Shown here piece by piece: positions 27,094-37,157 of a stretch of DNA of 64,000 bases. Source of the stretch: Bacteroidales bacterium. GTDB lineage: Bacteria > Bacteroidota > Bacteroidia > Bacteroidales > F082. The stretch's first letter is position 1, and each line of letters opens with the position of its first letter. The notes under the pieces were generated by a model that saw only the letters and a list, made by a program, of their open reading frames with translations, did no database searches and was not told where the DNA came from. Made by a program: the position numbers and the translations under genes. Location: assembly GCA_028277395.1 (NCBI GenBank), contig JANQGJ010000078.1:108930-172929 (forward strand), in the 5' to 3' direction.

Positions 27094-27963
27094 CTACTCA
27101 TGCAAAGCTATCATCGGTAATCCAAGCTTAAAAAAGTCGTGTTTCGTTATTTTATCTTTAAACAGTGATTTGAATATATTAGATTTATGAGCAATGAATG
27201 CAATGGAATTTATGCTGTTGTCAAATACAAATCTTTCCAAAGCGTTTTCCTTATCCGATGTATCAACAATGAAAAATTTAAGATGCTGGATCAGTTTTTC
27301 CCTGACAAATGCTTCCTTAAGTTCTTTTATTATCCTTGTGTCTTCATCTCGGTTTCCATCAAAATGGAAATGAACAACATATATTTCTGAAGGTACATTT
27401 TCAAATAATTTAATTAAAAGATGAATTTTGGAGTAATCCAGTTTATCATTGTTACTGGCGTACATTATCCTTAAGTTATCATGCTCAGTGTCTTGTTTCG
27501 GTACGGCAATAACAGGAATATTCGCTTTATTCATTATCTTTTTAGCCGTACTGCCTTCAAAAAACTCTTTTTTACCGGCACCCTGGGTTCCCATAACAAT
27601 AAACTCGGGTTTGATCTCATAACAGATGTCAGTAATGTCAAAGCTTGGAATACCTGTTGATATTCTGCTTTCTATTGAAAAGTTAGTAAAGTTGTTATCC
27701 TTCAGATAATCATTAACCTCATTAACCAGTAATTCCATTTCCTTTTCCGACTGTTTTTTGAATTCATCAAAAAGTCGCATGTTTAACGTAATATTTGCAT
27801 CAAATCCACCATCCAGTTCCGAATCAGGAATGGCGATCTGATCACTGACAGTATGCTGTAGAAGCAACCTGGCAGGAACTTCATTTCCGGCAATCTTAAT
27901 AGCATATTTATATGTAGTGATTGAATGGTCAGAGAAATCAACCGGTAGTAGAATCGTTTTCAT
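27094..27963 (-). CDS. Universal stress protein, two Usp domains
   Basis: A 289-residue cytosolic protein with two tandem Usp folds (about 1-150 and 155-289). The first begins KTILLPVDFSDHS and ends in the ATP-binding loop GTQGAGKKEFFEGSTAKKIM with the downstream NIPVIAVP. The second domain is degenerate and keeps no clear ATP loop. Usually linked to general stress or energy limitation. Confidence 0.88.
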   Translation of the reverse strand: MKTILLPVDFSDHSITTYKYAIKIAGNEVPARLLLQHTVSDQIAIPDSELDGGFDANITLNMRLFDEFKKQSEKEMELLVNEVNDYLKDNNFTNFSIESRISTGIPSFDITDICYEIKPEFIVMGTQGAGKKEFFEGSTAKKIMNKANIPVIAVPKQDTEHDNLRIMYASNNDKLDYSKIHLLIKLFENVPSEIYVVHFHFDGNRDEDTRIIKELKEAFVREKLIQHLKFFIVDTSDKENALERFVFDNSINSIAFIAHKSNIFKSLFKDKITKHDFFKLGLPMIALHE

Positions 27964-28164
27964 TTTATTAAATTTTGACTATGTATTTTAAGAGTGAAAT
28001 CTGGAAATTTCAAAAATAGTTGTTATTTATAATAATTCTAAAAATTACAAATGTAAAGTTATTAAAATAGATATTTAATATAAATGTGCAGATTTATCCA
28101 TATTATCGACTATTTTTACGCAGAATAATTGGTTTTCGCTTTTGCTGAATTAATACCACTTCTT

Positions 28165-29517
28165 ATGAGGATTCATTTTATTGCTATTGGTGGTAGTGCG
28201 ATGCATAATCTTGCGATTGCACTGAAAAATACAGGGCATCAGGTTAGTGGATCTGATGATGAAATTTTTGAACCATCAAAAAGCAGACTTGAAGATTATG
28301 GATTATTGCCTGAAGTATTTGGATGGTACCCTGATAAGCTTTCAAATGATATTGATGTAGTAATATTGGGCATGCATGCCAGAGAAGATAATCCTGAATT
28401 AATCCGCGCTAAAGAGCTGAAACTGAACATCTATTCCTATCCTGAGTTTTTGTTTCATCATTCTAAAGACAAGAAAAGAATAGTAGTTGGAGGTAGTCAC
28501 GGGAAAACAACCATAACTGCTATTATAATGCATGTCCTCAAAAGGCTGGGTTTTAATTTTGACTATCTGGTTGGATCTAAAATCAAGGATTTTGATGTAA
28601 TGGTACGTCTTAGCGATGAATCTGATATTATGATTTTTGAAGGAGATGAATACCTGAGTTCTCCGATCGACAGGAGACCAAAGTTTCATTGGTATCAACC
28701 TCATGTTGCTTTAATAAGTGGAATCGCATGGGACCATATTAACGTTTTTCCAACTTTTGAGAACTATTTATATCAGTTTGAAAAGTTCATATCATTAATC
28801 GTTGATGAGGGTGTTTTGATTTATAATCAGGATGACCCGGAATTATGTTCTTTAATACCTGATTCTGATAATTTGAAAACAATTCCATATAGCTTTCCGG
28901 ACTATTCTGTAAGAAATGGAGTTAGTTTTATTAATAATAATGAAAAGGAGTATAAACTGGGAATTTTTGGAAAGCATAATATGCAAAATGTTTTGGGGGC
29001 AAAGCATGTTTGTAATCAGTTGGGAATTAACGATGAAGAATTCTATAATTCTGTGTGTAGCTTTACCGGTACTTCAAACAGACTTGAACTGGTTTGTGAA
29101 AAAGGCAGTTCAAGATTGTATAAGGATTTTGCTCATGCTCCATCAAAGGTTATGGCTACAGTAAGGTCTGTTAAAGAACAATTTCCGGATTTAAACCTGT
29201 TGGCCTGTCTTGAACTGCATACTTTCAGTAGTTTAAACATTAACTTCATTAATCAATATTTCGGGGCTCTTAATATGGCTGATATTGCCTGTGTTTATTT
29301 TAACAAACATACACTCTCAATGAAACGACTTCCTGATCTTTCGGTTGGCGATGTTAAAAAAGCATTTGGCAGAGAAGATATCAACGTGACAAATGACTCT
29401 GTAGATCTTGTTGATTGGTTATTATCTGTTAAGAAAAGTAACTCAGTGTATTTAATGATGAGCTCGGGCAATTTTGATGGATTGGATATGAGTGAGCTGG
29501 CAAACAAACTATTGTAA
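28165..29517 (+). CDS. mpl: UDP-MurNAc:L-Ala-gamma-D-Glu-meso-DAP ligase (Mpl-type Mur ligase)
   Basis: Recycles cell-wall peptides by ligating the tripeptide to UDP-N-acetylmuramate in the cytosol. Residues 1-100 form the Rossmann-like UDP-binding domain (RIHFIAIGGSAMHNLAI). The ATP loop is GGSHGKTTITAII at about 110-122. Later motifs are LISGIAWDHINVFP and the C-terminal EKGSSRLYKDFAHAPSKV. I chose ATG 28165 because it begins the conserved N-terminus; the frame is open to 28129 only with a TTG start. Length 450 fits Mpl rather than MurC. Confidence 0.9.
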   Translation: MRIHFIAIGGSAMHNLAIALKNTGHQVSGSDDEIFEPSKSRLEDYGLLPEVFGWYPDKLSNDIDVVILGMHAREDNPELIRAKELKLNIYSYPEFLFHHSKDKKRIVVGGSHGKTTITAIIMHVLKRLGFNFDYLVGSKIKDFDVMVRLSDESDIMIFEGDEYLSSPIDRRPKFHWYQPHVALISGIAWDHINVFPTFENYLYQFEKFISLIVDEGVLIYNQDDPELCSLIPDSDNLKTIPYSFPDYSVRNGVSFINNNEKEYKLGIFGKHNMQNVLGAKHVCNQLGINDEEFYNSVCSFTGTSNRLELVCEKGSSRLYKDFAHAPSKVMATVRSVKEQFPDLNLLACLELHTFSSLNINFINQYFGALNMADIACVYFNKHTLSMKRLPDLSVGDVKKAFGREDINVTNDSVDLVDWLLSVKKSNSVYLMMSSGNFDGLDMSELANKLL

Positions 29518-29524
29518 ACTGCAG

Positions 29525-30370
29525 ATGATGACATTCAAAAACCTGTCCACATACCTGGTTCTGCTTGTGTTAACTTTATCAGCATTAAGTACCTGGTCCC
29601 AGAATAGCCCGGATAGTACCCTGATCAGGAAGTATCCTCTGGTGATTGGTAACACGGGGTTTTCTACCGATAGTACGGATATTGTAGTGGGTGATGTTCC
29701 AAGGGGAGAAGTGTCGACCTTTCAGTTTGAAATTTACAACTTTGGTAATGAGCAAATCGTATTTACAAGTGGCAGATCAAACAGGTTTGTTTCATTGAAA
29801 TTCTCGCCGGATGTATTGGCAGGTGAATCAGCAGGAACAATGTTTGTTGAATTTGACGCTGATCCTGAACTGGACCTGGGAGAGTTTTATGCAGAAATTT
29901 CAATAACCAGTACAGATAATAAAAACCCATATAAGTTTATGAATCTTCTTATGAACCTTGTGGAGGGAAAATCAGAAATAGCTCAACAGGGGTTTGATAC
30001 GGTTCCAAATATTATTTTCGATCACTATAATCATGATATTGGGCACCAAACTCGTGGTAAGGTAATATTTCACACTTTTGTGCTGACAAATATGGGATCA
30101 CAATCTCTCCATGTTACAGATATTGAACTGCCAAAGGGGATAAAGATTGTTGACAGGCCTGTTGATCCGTTATTACCCGGGGAAAAATCTATCATCCGTC
30201 TTAAAATAAATACCAGGGGAATAGTAGGAGTATTACATCATTCTGTTATTGTACATTCAAATGATCCTTCAAACCCAATTGTTATTTTAGGGATCCATGG
30301 TTCTGTACGTGTATTTCCAAAACATAAAAAAACCTCTGTGCAATGTAATGAACATCAACAGAGGTTTTAA
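29525..30370 (+). CDS. Exported DUF1573/choice-of-anchor-like protein
   Basis: Two adjacent ATGs at 29525 and 29528 start the protein, 8-11 bp after mpl. A signal peptide (about 1-25, TWSQNS) is followed by two Ig-like domains: PRGEVSTFQFEIYNFGNEQIVF and a second one with HDIGHQTRGKVIFHTFVLTNMG, both of the DUF1573 type. Only the second is preceded by the usual short linker, and neither has the SCGC signature. The last dozen codons lie within a hairpin terminator, so the C-terminus is partly set by RNA structure. Function unknown. Confidence 0.8.
   Translation: MMTFKNLSTYLVLLVLTLSALSTWSQNSPDSTLIRKYPLVIGNTGFSTDSTDIVVGDVPRGEVSTFQFEIYNFGNEQIVFTSGRSNRFVSLKFSPDVLAGESAGTMFVEFDADPELDLGEFYAEISITSTDNKNPYKFMNLLMNLVEGKSEIAQQGFDTVPNIIFDHYNHDIGHQTRGKVIFHTFVLTNMGSQSLHVTDIELPKGIKIVDRPVDPLLPGEKSIIRLKINTRGIVGVLHHSVIVHSNDPSNPIVILGIHGSVRVFPKHKKTSVQCNEHQQRF
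30329..30368. terminator. Terminator hairpin overlapping the end of the DUF1573-like gene
   Basis: AAAACCTCTG (30329-30338) pairs perfectly with CAGAGGTTTT (30359-30368) around a 20-base loop. The 3' arm contains the stop codon's first base. It separates convergent mpl-DUF1573 and rho transcription units and can work in both directions. Confidence 0.75.
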
Positions 30371-30391
30371 GCGTTTGAACAATTAAAAATT

Positions 30392-32212
30392 CTAGCTGTT
30401 CATAGAAATTAAAAATTCCTGATTACTTGCTGTGAATTTAATTCTGTCTTTTAGGAACTCCATAGCTTCCACAGGGTTCATATCACTTAGATGATTCCTA
30501 AGTACCCAAATTCTCTGGAGTATATCTTTATCCACAAGAAGGTCTTCTCTTCTGGTGCTTGAAGCAACAATATCAATTGCAGGATAGATACGTTTATTTG
30601 ACAATTTACGATCGAGTTGAAGCTCCATGTTACCGGTACCTTTAAACTCTTCGAAAATAACTTCATCCATCTTTGATCCTGTATCAATAAGAGCAGTTGC
30701 AAGAATTGTTAGTGAACCACCAGCTTCAATTTGTCGGGCGGCACCGAAAAATCTTTTTGGTTTTTGTAATGCATTTGCTTCAACACCACCTGAGAGTACT
30801 TTACCTGAAGCAGGTGAAACAGTGTTATACGCTCTTGCCAGCCTGGTTATTGAATCAAGCAGGATAACAACATCATGACCACATTCTGTTAATCTTTTCG
30901 CTTTTTCAAGGATAAGGTTAGCAATTTTAACATGTTTTTCTGCCGGTTCATCAAACGTAGATGCAACAACTTCAGCATTTACACTTCTTGCCATATCTGT
31001 AACCTCCTCCGGACGTTCATCAATTAATAATATGATCAGGTAAACTTCGGGATGATTTGCTGCTATGGCATTTGCAATCTCTTTAAGGAGTACAGTTTTA
31101 CCTGTTTTTGGCTGACTAACCAATAATCCTCTCTGACCTTTACCAATCGGACAAAACATATCCATTATCCTGGTTGAAACAGATTCGTCTTTATGACCTG
31201 TCAGCGATAGTCTTTGATTAGGGAATAGTGGTGTAAGAAAATCAAAAGGTACCCTGTCGCGAACATCCTGAGGGTTCATACCATTTATTTTAACAACCTT
31301 GATCAGCGGAAAATACTTTTCACTTTCCTTCGGCGGGCGAACCTGACCCTGTATCGTATCTCCGGTTTTAAGTCCGAATAATTTTATCTGGGACAGAGAA
31401 ACATAAATATCATCTGGAGAATTAAGATAATTATAATCAGATGACCTTAAAAAACCATAACCGTCAGGCATAATCTCAAGTACGCCTTCTGCTTCAATTA
31501 TACCTTCAAATTCGAAAGTATATTTTGGTTTTTGCTTCTTATCTTCATTATTATTATTCTGATTGGTTGTGTTTACCTGTGTTGATGGTCTGTTTGACTG
31601 TCTCTCACCTTTATCCGTTTTATTAGACAATGATTCCGGTTTGTCATGATTAGACTTTACAGGTTTGCTACTTTCACCAATTATAACCTTTTCAGGTTTT
31701 CTATTCTCAGGAATACGAGTTCTTTTCCTGGGAGTTCTGCCTTCCTTTTTCTCAACAGGTGTGATACCTACAGGAGTTTTTGTGTCTTTTTCAGAATCTG
31801 CAACAGATTTCTGAGTAGAAATACTTTCATCAGAAATAGCTGTTAACTCAACTGATGAACTGCTACTCCTTGATGAATCTGACTTTCTATTTTGATTACT
31901 CTCAATTTTTTCTTCACTCTTATCATAACGAGTTTTGGTAACCTGTTTTTGATCTGTATTACTTTTACGATCAGTAGATGCAATTGGATCCGATTTCTTT
32001 TTTGAGGATGGCATCCTTTTTCTGGCTTTGTTTGCCACACTTTTTTTCTCAGCTTCAATAACATCTTTTGATGGATTAAGAGCTTGATGATCAAGGATTT
32101 TGTAAATCAAATCTTTTTTCAGCAACTTGTCAGGTTTTGGAATGTCGAATTCCTTTGCTATTTGTCTTAATTCGGCAACGAGTTTACCGTTAAGTTCGAC
32201 AATATCGTACAT
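30392..32212 (-). CDS. rho: Transcription termination factor Rho
   Basis: Hexameric RNA helicase that terminates transcription. The N-terminal Rho_N domain is at about 5-50. A long, charged, low-complexity insertion (about 60-225, rich in K, S, E, N and Q) is typical of Bacteroidota. The RNA-binding cold-shock domain follows (about 235-310, [22 protein letters not shown]). The ATPase core has Walker [13 protein letters not shown] (about 366-377) and Walker [17 protein letters not shown]. The product is 606 residues, complete. Confidence 0.96.
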   Translation of the reverse strand: MYDIVELNGKLVAELRQIAKEFDIPKPDKLLKKDLIYKILDHQALNPSKDVIEAEKKSVANKARKRMPSSKKKSDPIASTDRKSNTDQKQVTKTRYDKSEEKIESNQNRKSDSSRSSSSSVELTAISDESISTQKSVADSEKDTKTPVGITPVEKKEGRTPRKRTRIPENRKPEKVIIGESSKPVKSNHDKPESLSNKTDKGERQSNRPSTQVNTTNQNNNNEDKKQKPKYTFEFEGIIEAEGVLEIMPDGYGFLRSSDYNYLNSPDDIYVSLSQIKLFGLKTGDTIQGQVRPPKESEKYFPLIKVVKINGMNPQDVRDRVPFDFLTPLFPNQRLSLTGHKDESVSTRIMDMFCPIGKGQRGLLVSQPKTGKTVLLKEIANAIAANHPEVYLIILLIDERPEEVTDMARSVNAEVVASTFDEPAEKHVKIANLILEKAKRLTECGHDVVILLDSITRLARAYNTVSPASGKVLSGGVEANALQKPKRFFGAARQIEAGGSLTILATALIDTGSKMDEVIFEEFKGTGNMELQLDRKLSNKRIYPAIDIVASSTRREDLLVDKDILQRIWVLRNHLSDMNPVEAMEFLKDRIKFTASNQEFLISMNS

Positions 32213-32373
32213 AAAATGGGGATTTAATTTCTAACTCAACGACTAATGTTGAATTTCTAAAATATTAATTTCGATTTAAGTTTTGGAATACTAAAATAAC
32301 TTTTTCTAAAGTAGCTGCAAATGTACTAATATTTTTCTGTAATTACCTATTTTTGCAAAAAAATGATAAAAAC

Positions 32374-32886
32374 ATGATTCAACGTAAACAAACTATCTAC
32401 CTTTTTCTATCCGGCGCATTAATACTTATCTCTTTTTTTGTGCCGTTAGCAACATATATTGGTGAAACAAATTCATTGGTACTTTATATTTACAAAGTTG
32501 TTAGTCTTGTTCCAGGAAGTGAAACCGGTGTAAGTCCCTATTTTATCCTTCCGCTTTTAACTATTGTTTCGCTTATTGCTATATTCTCATTCGTTACAAT
32601 TTTTCTATATAACAGAAGAAAAAATCAACTTTTGTTTGTACGGTTCATGTTACTTTTAGTGCTGGTTTACATCGGTTTATTCTTTTTTCATTATAACGAA
32701 ATAATGGAACAGTTAACCGGAGGAATTGCAATTTACGAATACGGTATTACGATTCCTGGTTTGGAAATGCAGATACCAACAATTGTTTTTTTATTGCCAT
32801 TGGCTACAGCAATGTTTTTGTTTATGGCTGCAAGAGGGATATCACATGATGAAAAACTGGTAAGATCAACTGAAAGATTACGATAG
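32374..32886 (+). CDS. DUF4293 family membrane protein
   Basis: A 170-residue inner-membrane protein with four hydrophobic helices. MIQRKQTIYLFLSGALILIS is the family start, so ATG 32374 is chosen over the in-frame start at 32353. A -7-like TATTTTTG lies at 32348-32355 just upstream. The family is conserved in Bacteroidota and commonly sits beside rho. No function is known. Confidence 0.88.
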   Translation: MIQRKQTIYLFLSGALILISFFVPLATYIGETNSLVLYIYKVVSLVPGSETGVSPYFILPLLTIVSLIAIFSFVTIFLYNRRKNQLLFVRFMLLLVLVYIGLFFFHYNEIMEQLTGGIAIYEYGITIPGLEMQIPTIVFLLPLATAMFLFMAARGISHDEKLVRSTERLR

Positions 32887-32925
32887 GTATTACATCAGAT
32901 AGTTAATTCTATACACAAACACCAA

Positions 32926-33420
32926 CTATTTTCTCTCACTCTCAAATATCTCCAGATCAGAGATGTTACCTGATTCAACTTTGAATTTTACCATGGTTAT
33001 AACCTGATGTATTCCAAAATTACCGGCAGCACCAGGATTTATATGTAGCAGGTTATTATTATTGTCGTGGATTATTTTAAGAATATGTGAATGACCTGTA
33101 ATAAAAATATCCGGGGAATTTTCTTTTATCAGTTTTCGTGCGAGCGGTGTATATTTTCCCGGATATCCTCCTATATGAGTTATAACTACTTTTAAATCTT
33201 CAATCGTAAATATTTCATATTCATTTAGTTCAACCCTTAAACTCCCACCATCAATATTGCCGAAAACAGCTCTTACTTTCTTAAAGTCAGTTAGACTTTT
33301 ATATGTTTCATAGTTGCCAATATCTCCGGCATGCCATATTTCATCACAATCGGCAAAAAAAGAAGACACCCGTGGATGATAATACCCATGGGTGTCTGAT
33401 AAAACTCCTACTTGTTTCAT
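32926..33420 (-). CDS. YfcE/MJ0936-type metallophosphoesterase
   Basis: Small (164 residues) cytosolic phosphodiesterase of the calcineurin-like fold. All family metal-ligand motifs are visible: LSDTHGY near the start, HAGDIGN, FGNID, ITHIGGYP and ITGHSHILK. The full set of ligands predicts an active binuclear centre, usually Mn2+-dependent. Physiological substrate unknown. It ends a run of three minus-strand genes and starts 2 bp after the DUF3078 gene's stop. Confidence 0.92.
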   Translation of the reverse strand: MKQVGVLSDTHGYYHPRVSSFFADCDEIWHAGDIGNYETYKSLTDFKKVRAVFGNIDGGSLRVELNEYEIFTIEDLKVVITHIGGYPGKYTPLARKLIKENSPDIFITGHSHILKIIHDNNNNLLHINPGAAGNFGIHQVITMVKFKVESGNISDLEIFESERK

Positions 33421-33422
33421 TG

Positions 33423-34328
33423 TTAGAACGTTGCTACAAGTCCGATCTGCATATTTTCGTTGAATTGAGTTCGTGGACCCAATACACCTCCATCTGAATC
33501 ATAGAATATTATATCATCATCATAGATCAATTCAGTATTTATATTAACATTAAGCCAGGAGTTCACTTTCATTGTTAAGACAACCTGCCAGTTAACATCT
33601 ATATTTTGAGGATTGTTCATATAATCAGAGAATAACTCAAGCTTTGTGTTGAAGTTAACATTTTCAAAAATCTCGTATTTAAACACCATTAATGCTTTGG
33701 AACCGAACATCGACTTAACTTTTTTCGCATTTTCAATAACAACACCATTCGAGTCCACAACAGCCGGATCCAGTCCGAATGAACCTGCATTTGCTAATTC
33801 CTGATCATTTACAATTATCCACTTGGCAGTTACAGGGGAGTAATTGACACTAAAATGATCATTTGGTTTCCACTCAATACCTGGTCCGATATCTACAGTA
33901 CCGGGTGCCATAAATTTGGATATATAATTCGTAGAGTCTTCTTTATAATTATAACCTTTTGCAAACTGGGATCTAAATGTAACAAGAATTGTTGCAAATA
34001 GTTTATCATGGAATTTATATCCATAGGACGAAATAAATTCAATTTTGTCATCTGTTTTAAGTGGATCGTTATCACCAATATAGGAGTAACCTAGCGCCAG
34101 ATCAAGCCAATTATCCCATTTATGTTTTTCCTTACTGTAATTAGCAAGAAATGAATATTTTCCGGATACGGCAAGAGTGTTTTCTCCACCAGCTGACCAG
34201 TTTGAGAAATAACTTTGAGAGAAATTAATTCCAATTTTGTTCTCTACTTTCCAGTTTTTAATGGTATCGGTTTGAGATTGTGATACGAGACCTGAAAATA
34301 TAGTTATTATAAGTAGTAATCTTTTCAT
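33423..34328 (-). CDS. DUF3078 outer-membrane-like protein
   Basis: Exported 301-residue protein: signal peptide (about 1-18, SQSQ), then amphipathic beta strands ending in a C-terminal aromatic residue (GLVATF), as expected for an outer-membrane barrel. NKIGINFSQSYFSNWSAGGENTLA is the DUF3078 signature. It is 17 bp from the mechanosensitive channel gene upstream. No substrate or function is known. Confidence 0.88.
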   Translation of the reverse strand: MKRLLLIITIFSGLVSQSQTDTIKNWKVENKIGINFSQSYFSNWSAGGENTLAVSGKYSFLANYSKEKHKWDNWLDLALGYSYIGDNDPLKTDDKIEFISSYGYKFHDKLFATILVTFRSQFAKGYNYKEDSTNYISKFMAPGTVDIGPGIEWKPNDHFSVNYSPVTAKWIIVNDQELANAGSFGLDPAVVDSNGVVIENAKKVKSMFGSKALMVFKYEIFENVNFNTKLELFSDYMNNPQNIDVNWQVVLTMKVNSWLNVNINTELIYDDDIIFYDSDGGVLGPRTQFNENMQIGLVATF

Positions 34329-34345
34329 ATCATATTTTATTTTAA

Positions 34346-35182
34346 TTATTTATCCAAATGAACATCCAGTTGCGGGAATGGGATATTAATATTATGCTTA
34401 TCAGCATTTTTATAGAATTTCTCATTCATATCGAAATAAACATCCCAGTAATCAGCAGGATTTACCCAAACACGGACAGTAATATTTACAGAACTGTCAG
34501 CTAATTCGCCAAGTACAATAAAAGGTTCTGCAGGTTCATTTAATATACGTTTATCCTCTTTTATGAACCCCATTATCATTTCTTTCGCAGTATCGTAATT
34601 ATCACCATATCCAATTCCAAATACCCAGTCAACTCTTCGATGGGTTTGGGTGCTGTTGTTTGTTAATGCCCCGTTTGACAATGATCCGTTTGGAAGAATA
34701 ATAGTTTTGTTATCCGGTGTTGTGAGTATTGTAACAAATATCTGAATTTCCTTTACAGTTCCTGAAAATCCCTGTGCTGTGATAAAATCTCCGATTTTAA
34801 ACGGCTTAAAGAATAATATCATTACTCCTCCTGCAAAATTAGATAAAGTACCATTGAATGCCATTGCGATTGCCAGTGATGCAGCAGTTAACAAGGCAAT
34901 AAATGTTGTCATTTCAATACCGATCATACCAAGAACACTAATAAATAGTATTATCTTGAGCACAACACTTAGCATGCTTTTAATAAATGATTTTAGGGCT
35001 GGTGTAATGTCACTGGAGTCCATGAGTTTAAATACTCTCTTTGTAATTAGTTTTATTACCCAAAGTCCGATTATAAGGACAACAATTGCTCCAAGTAGTC
35101 TCATTGCATAATCTACACCACTTTCTGAAATCCAGTTCATAATAGCAGTTGCTTTTGTTGTTAACTTGTCCACCTGATCCAT
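34346..35182 (-). CDS. MscS-family mechanosensitive channel
   Basis: Inner-membrane channel that opens under membrane tension. Three N-terminal helices (about 20-130) end in the pore helix with GALLTAASLAIAMAFNGTLSNFAGG-like small residues (Ala/Gly spacing), followed by the beta domain with FKIGDFITAQGFSGTVKEI and the conserved PNGSLSNG loop, then the C-terminal ferredoxin-like domain. 278 residues, the minimal MscS size. Confidence 0.95.
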   Translation of the reverse strand: MDQVDKLTTKATAIMNWISESGVDYAMRLLGAIVVLIIGLWVIKLITKRVFKLMDSSDITPALKSFIKSMLSVVLKIILFISVLGMIGIEMTTFIALLTAASLAIAMAFNGTLSNFAGGVMILFFKPFKIGDFITAQGFSGTVKEIQIFVTILTTPDNKTIILPNGSLSNGALTNNSTQTHRRVDWVFGIGYGDNYDTAKEMIMGFIKEDKRILNEPAEPFIVLGELADSSVNITVRVWVNPADYWDVYFDMNEKFYKNADKHNINIPFPQLDVHLDK

Positions 35183-35336
35183 AATTTTACATATTAATTA
35201 ATAAAGTTTTTAATTGTTTTTTCTGATTGTTGTGTAGCAAAACAAACCTGATATTACTGGTATTTTTAATTAGGTATTGTACTGCTTAATTATAAAACAA
35301 ATATACAAATATTGCTAACCTGACAAAAGACAGGAC

Positions 35337-36152
35337 TTAAATTCCGGTTCCCTGCTGATTTGGTATATGATCATCTTTATTTTCACCCTGTTTAAACCCG
35401 ATTGTCAGATTGTAACTGGTTCTTACAGCTGAGTCATTTAGCAGTCCCGGATACCATTTTATTCCTTCCAATATTCGTATGGCTTCTTCTGTACAACCTC
35501 CGCCAAGGTGTTTTTTTGTTATTATATTTGATGGTAAACCATTGGTCTCAATAATAAACATCAACTCCACTTCGCCGGCTAGTCCCAGTTTCATTGCAGC
35601 TTCAGGGTAAACCAACTGGCTGTAGATATAATCAGGTAATGTTTTATAGCCCTTTGGCAGTAATGGGTAAGGTAATTCTGTAACCTGTTTGATGTTATAA
35701 ATAGTATAAGATGTATCAAACGGGTTATGTATCTGTTTTATATGTTTGTATCCACGTCGTTTTGCAAGTTTCTCAAAACTTTTTGTGTTATATTTAATTT
35801 CAAAATCGGATTTACCTGCTACCGGTTTACCATCAGAGGTTGCAGGATCCCAAATTATTAACCTGAATAATGATAATGCAGAAGAATCAATTGCCTTTGA
35901 AACATTTTGTACTATGTTATAATCGGTTACAGTACCGGTTTTATCTGTTGTAAATTCAATTTTAACCGTGCCTTGTGTTTTCGATTTCAGATCATTTGCC
36001 GGATAATCTAAAAATGTTTTGACCATCGATTTTAGTGCTTTTTGTCCTATTGCCGGTTTTGACTCAATATATTGAGCATTCAGAGTATTTATAACCAATG
36101 CTAGTAATATTAAAGTGGCTGTAAATCTGGATAAAATCATGTAATTATTCAT
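35337..36152 (-). CDS. TonB C-terminal-domain protein, exported
   Basis: Start taken as ATG 36152; the frame opens upstream to 36230, but that extension is not signal-like. A signal-peptide-like start (about 1-25, INTLNAQY) is followed by two TonB_C-type domains: one weak (about 35-130) and one clear (about 170-262, with YPEAAMKLGLAGEVELMFIIETNG and GGGCTEEAIRIL). There is no proline-rich spacer and no sign of the cytoplasmic anchor of classical TonB, so it is probably a periplasmic TonB_C protein rather than the energy transducer for a receptor. No receptor gene is near. Confidence 0.78.
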   Translation of the reverse strand: MNNYMILSRFTATLILLALVINTLNAQYIESKPAIGQKALKSMVKTFLDYPANDLKSKTQGTVKIEFTTDKTGTVTDYNIVQNVSKAIDSSALSLFRLIIWDPATSDGKPVAGKSDFEIKYNTKSFEKLAKRRGYKHIKQIHNPFDTSYTIYNIKQVTELPYPLLPKGYKTLPDYIYSQLVYPEAAMKLGLAGEVELMFIIETNGLPSNIITKKHLGGGCTEEAIRILEGIKWYPGLLNDSAVRTSYNLTIGFKQGENKDDHIPNQQGTGI

Positions 36153-36292
36153 TTTAATTTCAAAAGATAAATATAGTGTAAATGTGTGATAATTTATTAG
36201 TTTTACTAAAAAATTACAGACACATAACATACAGGTATTGGTGTTATAAAAATAATATTGGATCCGGTTAATGTGATTTTATCTTGATATAT

Positions 36293-37057
36293 ATGAACGG
36301 GAGAGGAAAGAGTGAGTTTGAAGTTAAAGAGGATTTGGTATACGGTTTGAGACCGGTTATTGAAGCGATTGTTGCAGGGAAAGAGATTGACAGGGTTTAT
36401 ATCCAGAATGGTTTAAGGAACGAACTGTTTCGTGAGCTCATGTCACTTTTAAAGGAGAGCAATGTGCCCTACAAATTTGTTCCGATTGTAAAACTTAATA
36501 AGATTACCAGAAAGAACCACCAGGGAGTGATTGCATATATTTCCCCTATTATATTTTCTGATATAGAACAAATTATTCCCGGTATTTTTGAAAAAGGTAA
36601 AGAACCACTGGTTTTAATTCTGGATAAAATAACCGATGTTAGAAATTTTGGCGCAATATTAAGAACGGCTGAAAGTGCAGGAGTAGATGCTGTAGTTTTT
36701 CCTTCGCATGGAGCCGCATTATTGAATTCCGGTACGATTAAGTCATCGGCTGGTGCGATTTATAATATACCCCTTTGCAGAAGTGATAATTTGAAGATTA
36801 CCATTGAATACCTTAAAGATTGCGGGTTGAAAATTGCTTCTGCAACTGAAAAAGGAGCAGAGTTATACTACAAATCAGATTTAACAGGCCCCCTTGCTTT
36901 AATAATGGGATCAGAAGGAGACGGAGTAAGTGGAGAATATTTGAAACGATCAGATATGAAACTGATGATACCCATGAAAGGAAAAACAGCTTCGCTGAAT
37001 GTATCTGTGGCAACCGGTGTTATGTTATATGAGATTGTCAGGCAGAGAATTATTTAG
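36293..37057 (+). CDS. rlmB: 23S rRNA (guanosine-2'-O-)-methyltransferase RlmB, SpoU/TrmH family
   Basis: SAM-dependent rRNA methyltransferase. An N-terminal substrate-binding domain (about 10-90, VYGLRPVIEAIVAG) precedes the SPOUT knot domain, with motif 1 LDKITDVRNFGAILRTAES containing the catalytic Asn/Arg, motif 2 LIMGSEGDGVS and motif 3 IPMKGKTASLNVSVATGV, which is the knot loop. ATG 36293 is used; an in-frame TTG at 36284 is less likely. Single gene. Confidence 0.92.
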   Translation: MNGRGKSEFEVKEDLVYGLRPVIEAIVAGKEIDRVYIQNGLRNELFRELMSLLKESNVPYKFVPIVKLNKITRKNHQGVIAYISPIIFSDIEQIIPGIFEKGKEPLVLILDKITDVRNFGAILRTAESAGVDAVVFPSHGAALLNSGTIKSSAGAIYNIPLCRSDNLKITIEYLKDCGLKIASATEKGAELYYKSDLTGPLALIMGSEGDGVSGEYLKRSDMKLMIPMKGKTASLNVSVATGVMLYEIVRQRII

Positions 37058-37113
37058 CTGAGCTTTGTATACCAACAATTGTCTTCTGAAAAGTATTAGC
37101 AGAAAGCAAAAAA

Positions 37114-37137
37114 AAACTCCCGTTTTCACGAGAGTTT
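37114..37137 (-). terminator. Terminator of rplS
   Basis: Read on the minus strand, a 10-bp stem with one mismatch (37137-37128 with 37123-37114), loop GAAA, followed by a long T-run (the A-run 37107-37119 on the plus strand). It lies about 20 bp after the rplS stop. Confidence 0.8.
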
Positions 37138-37157
37138 CAAAATTAAATATATTAGTT

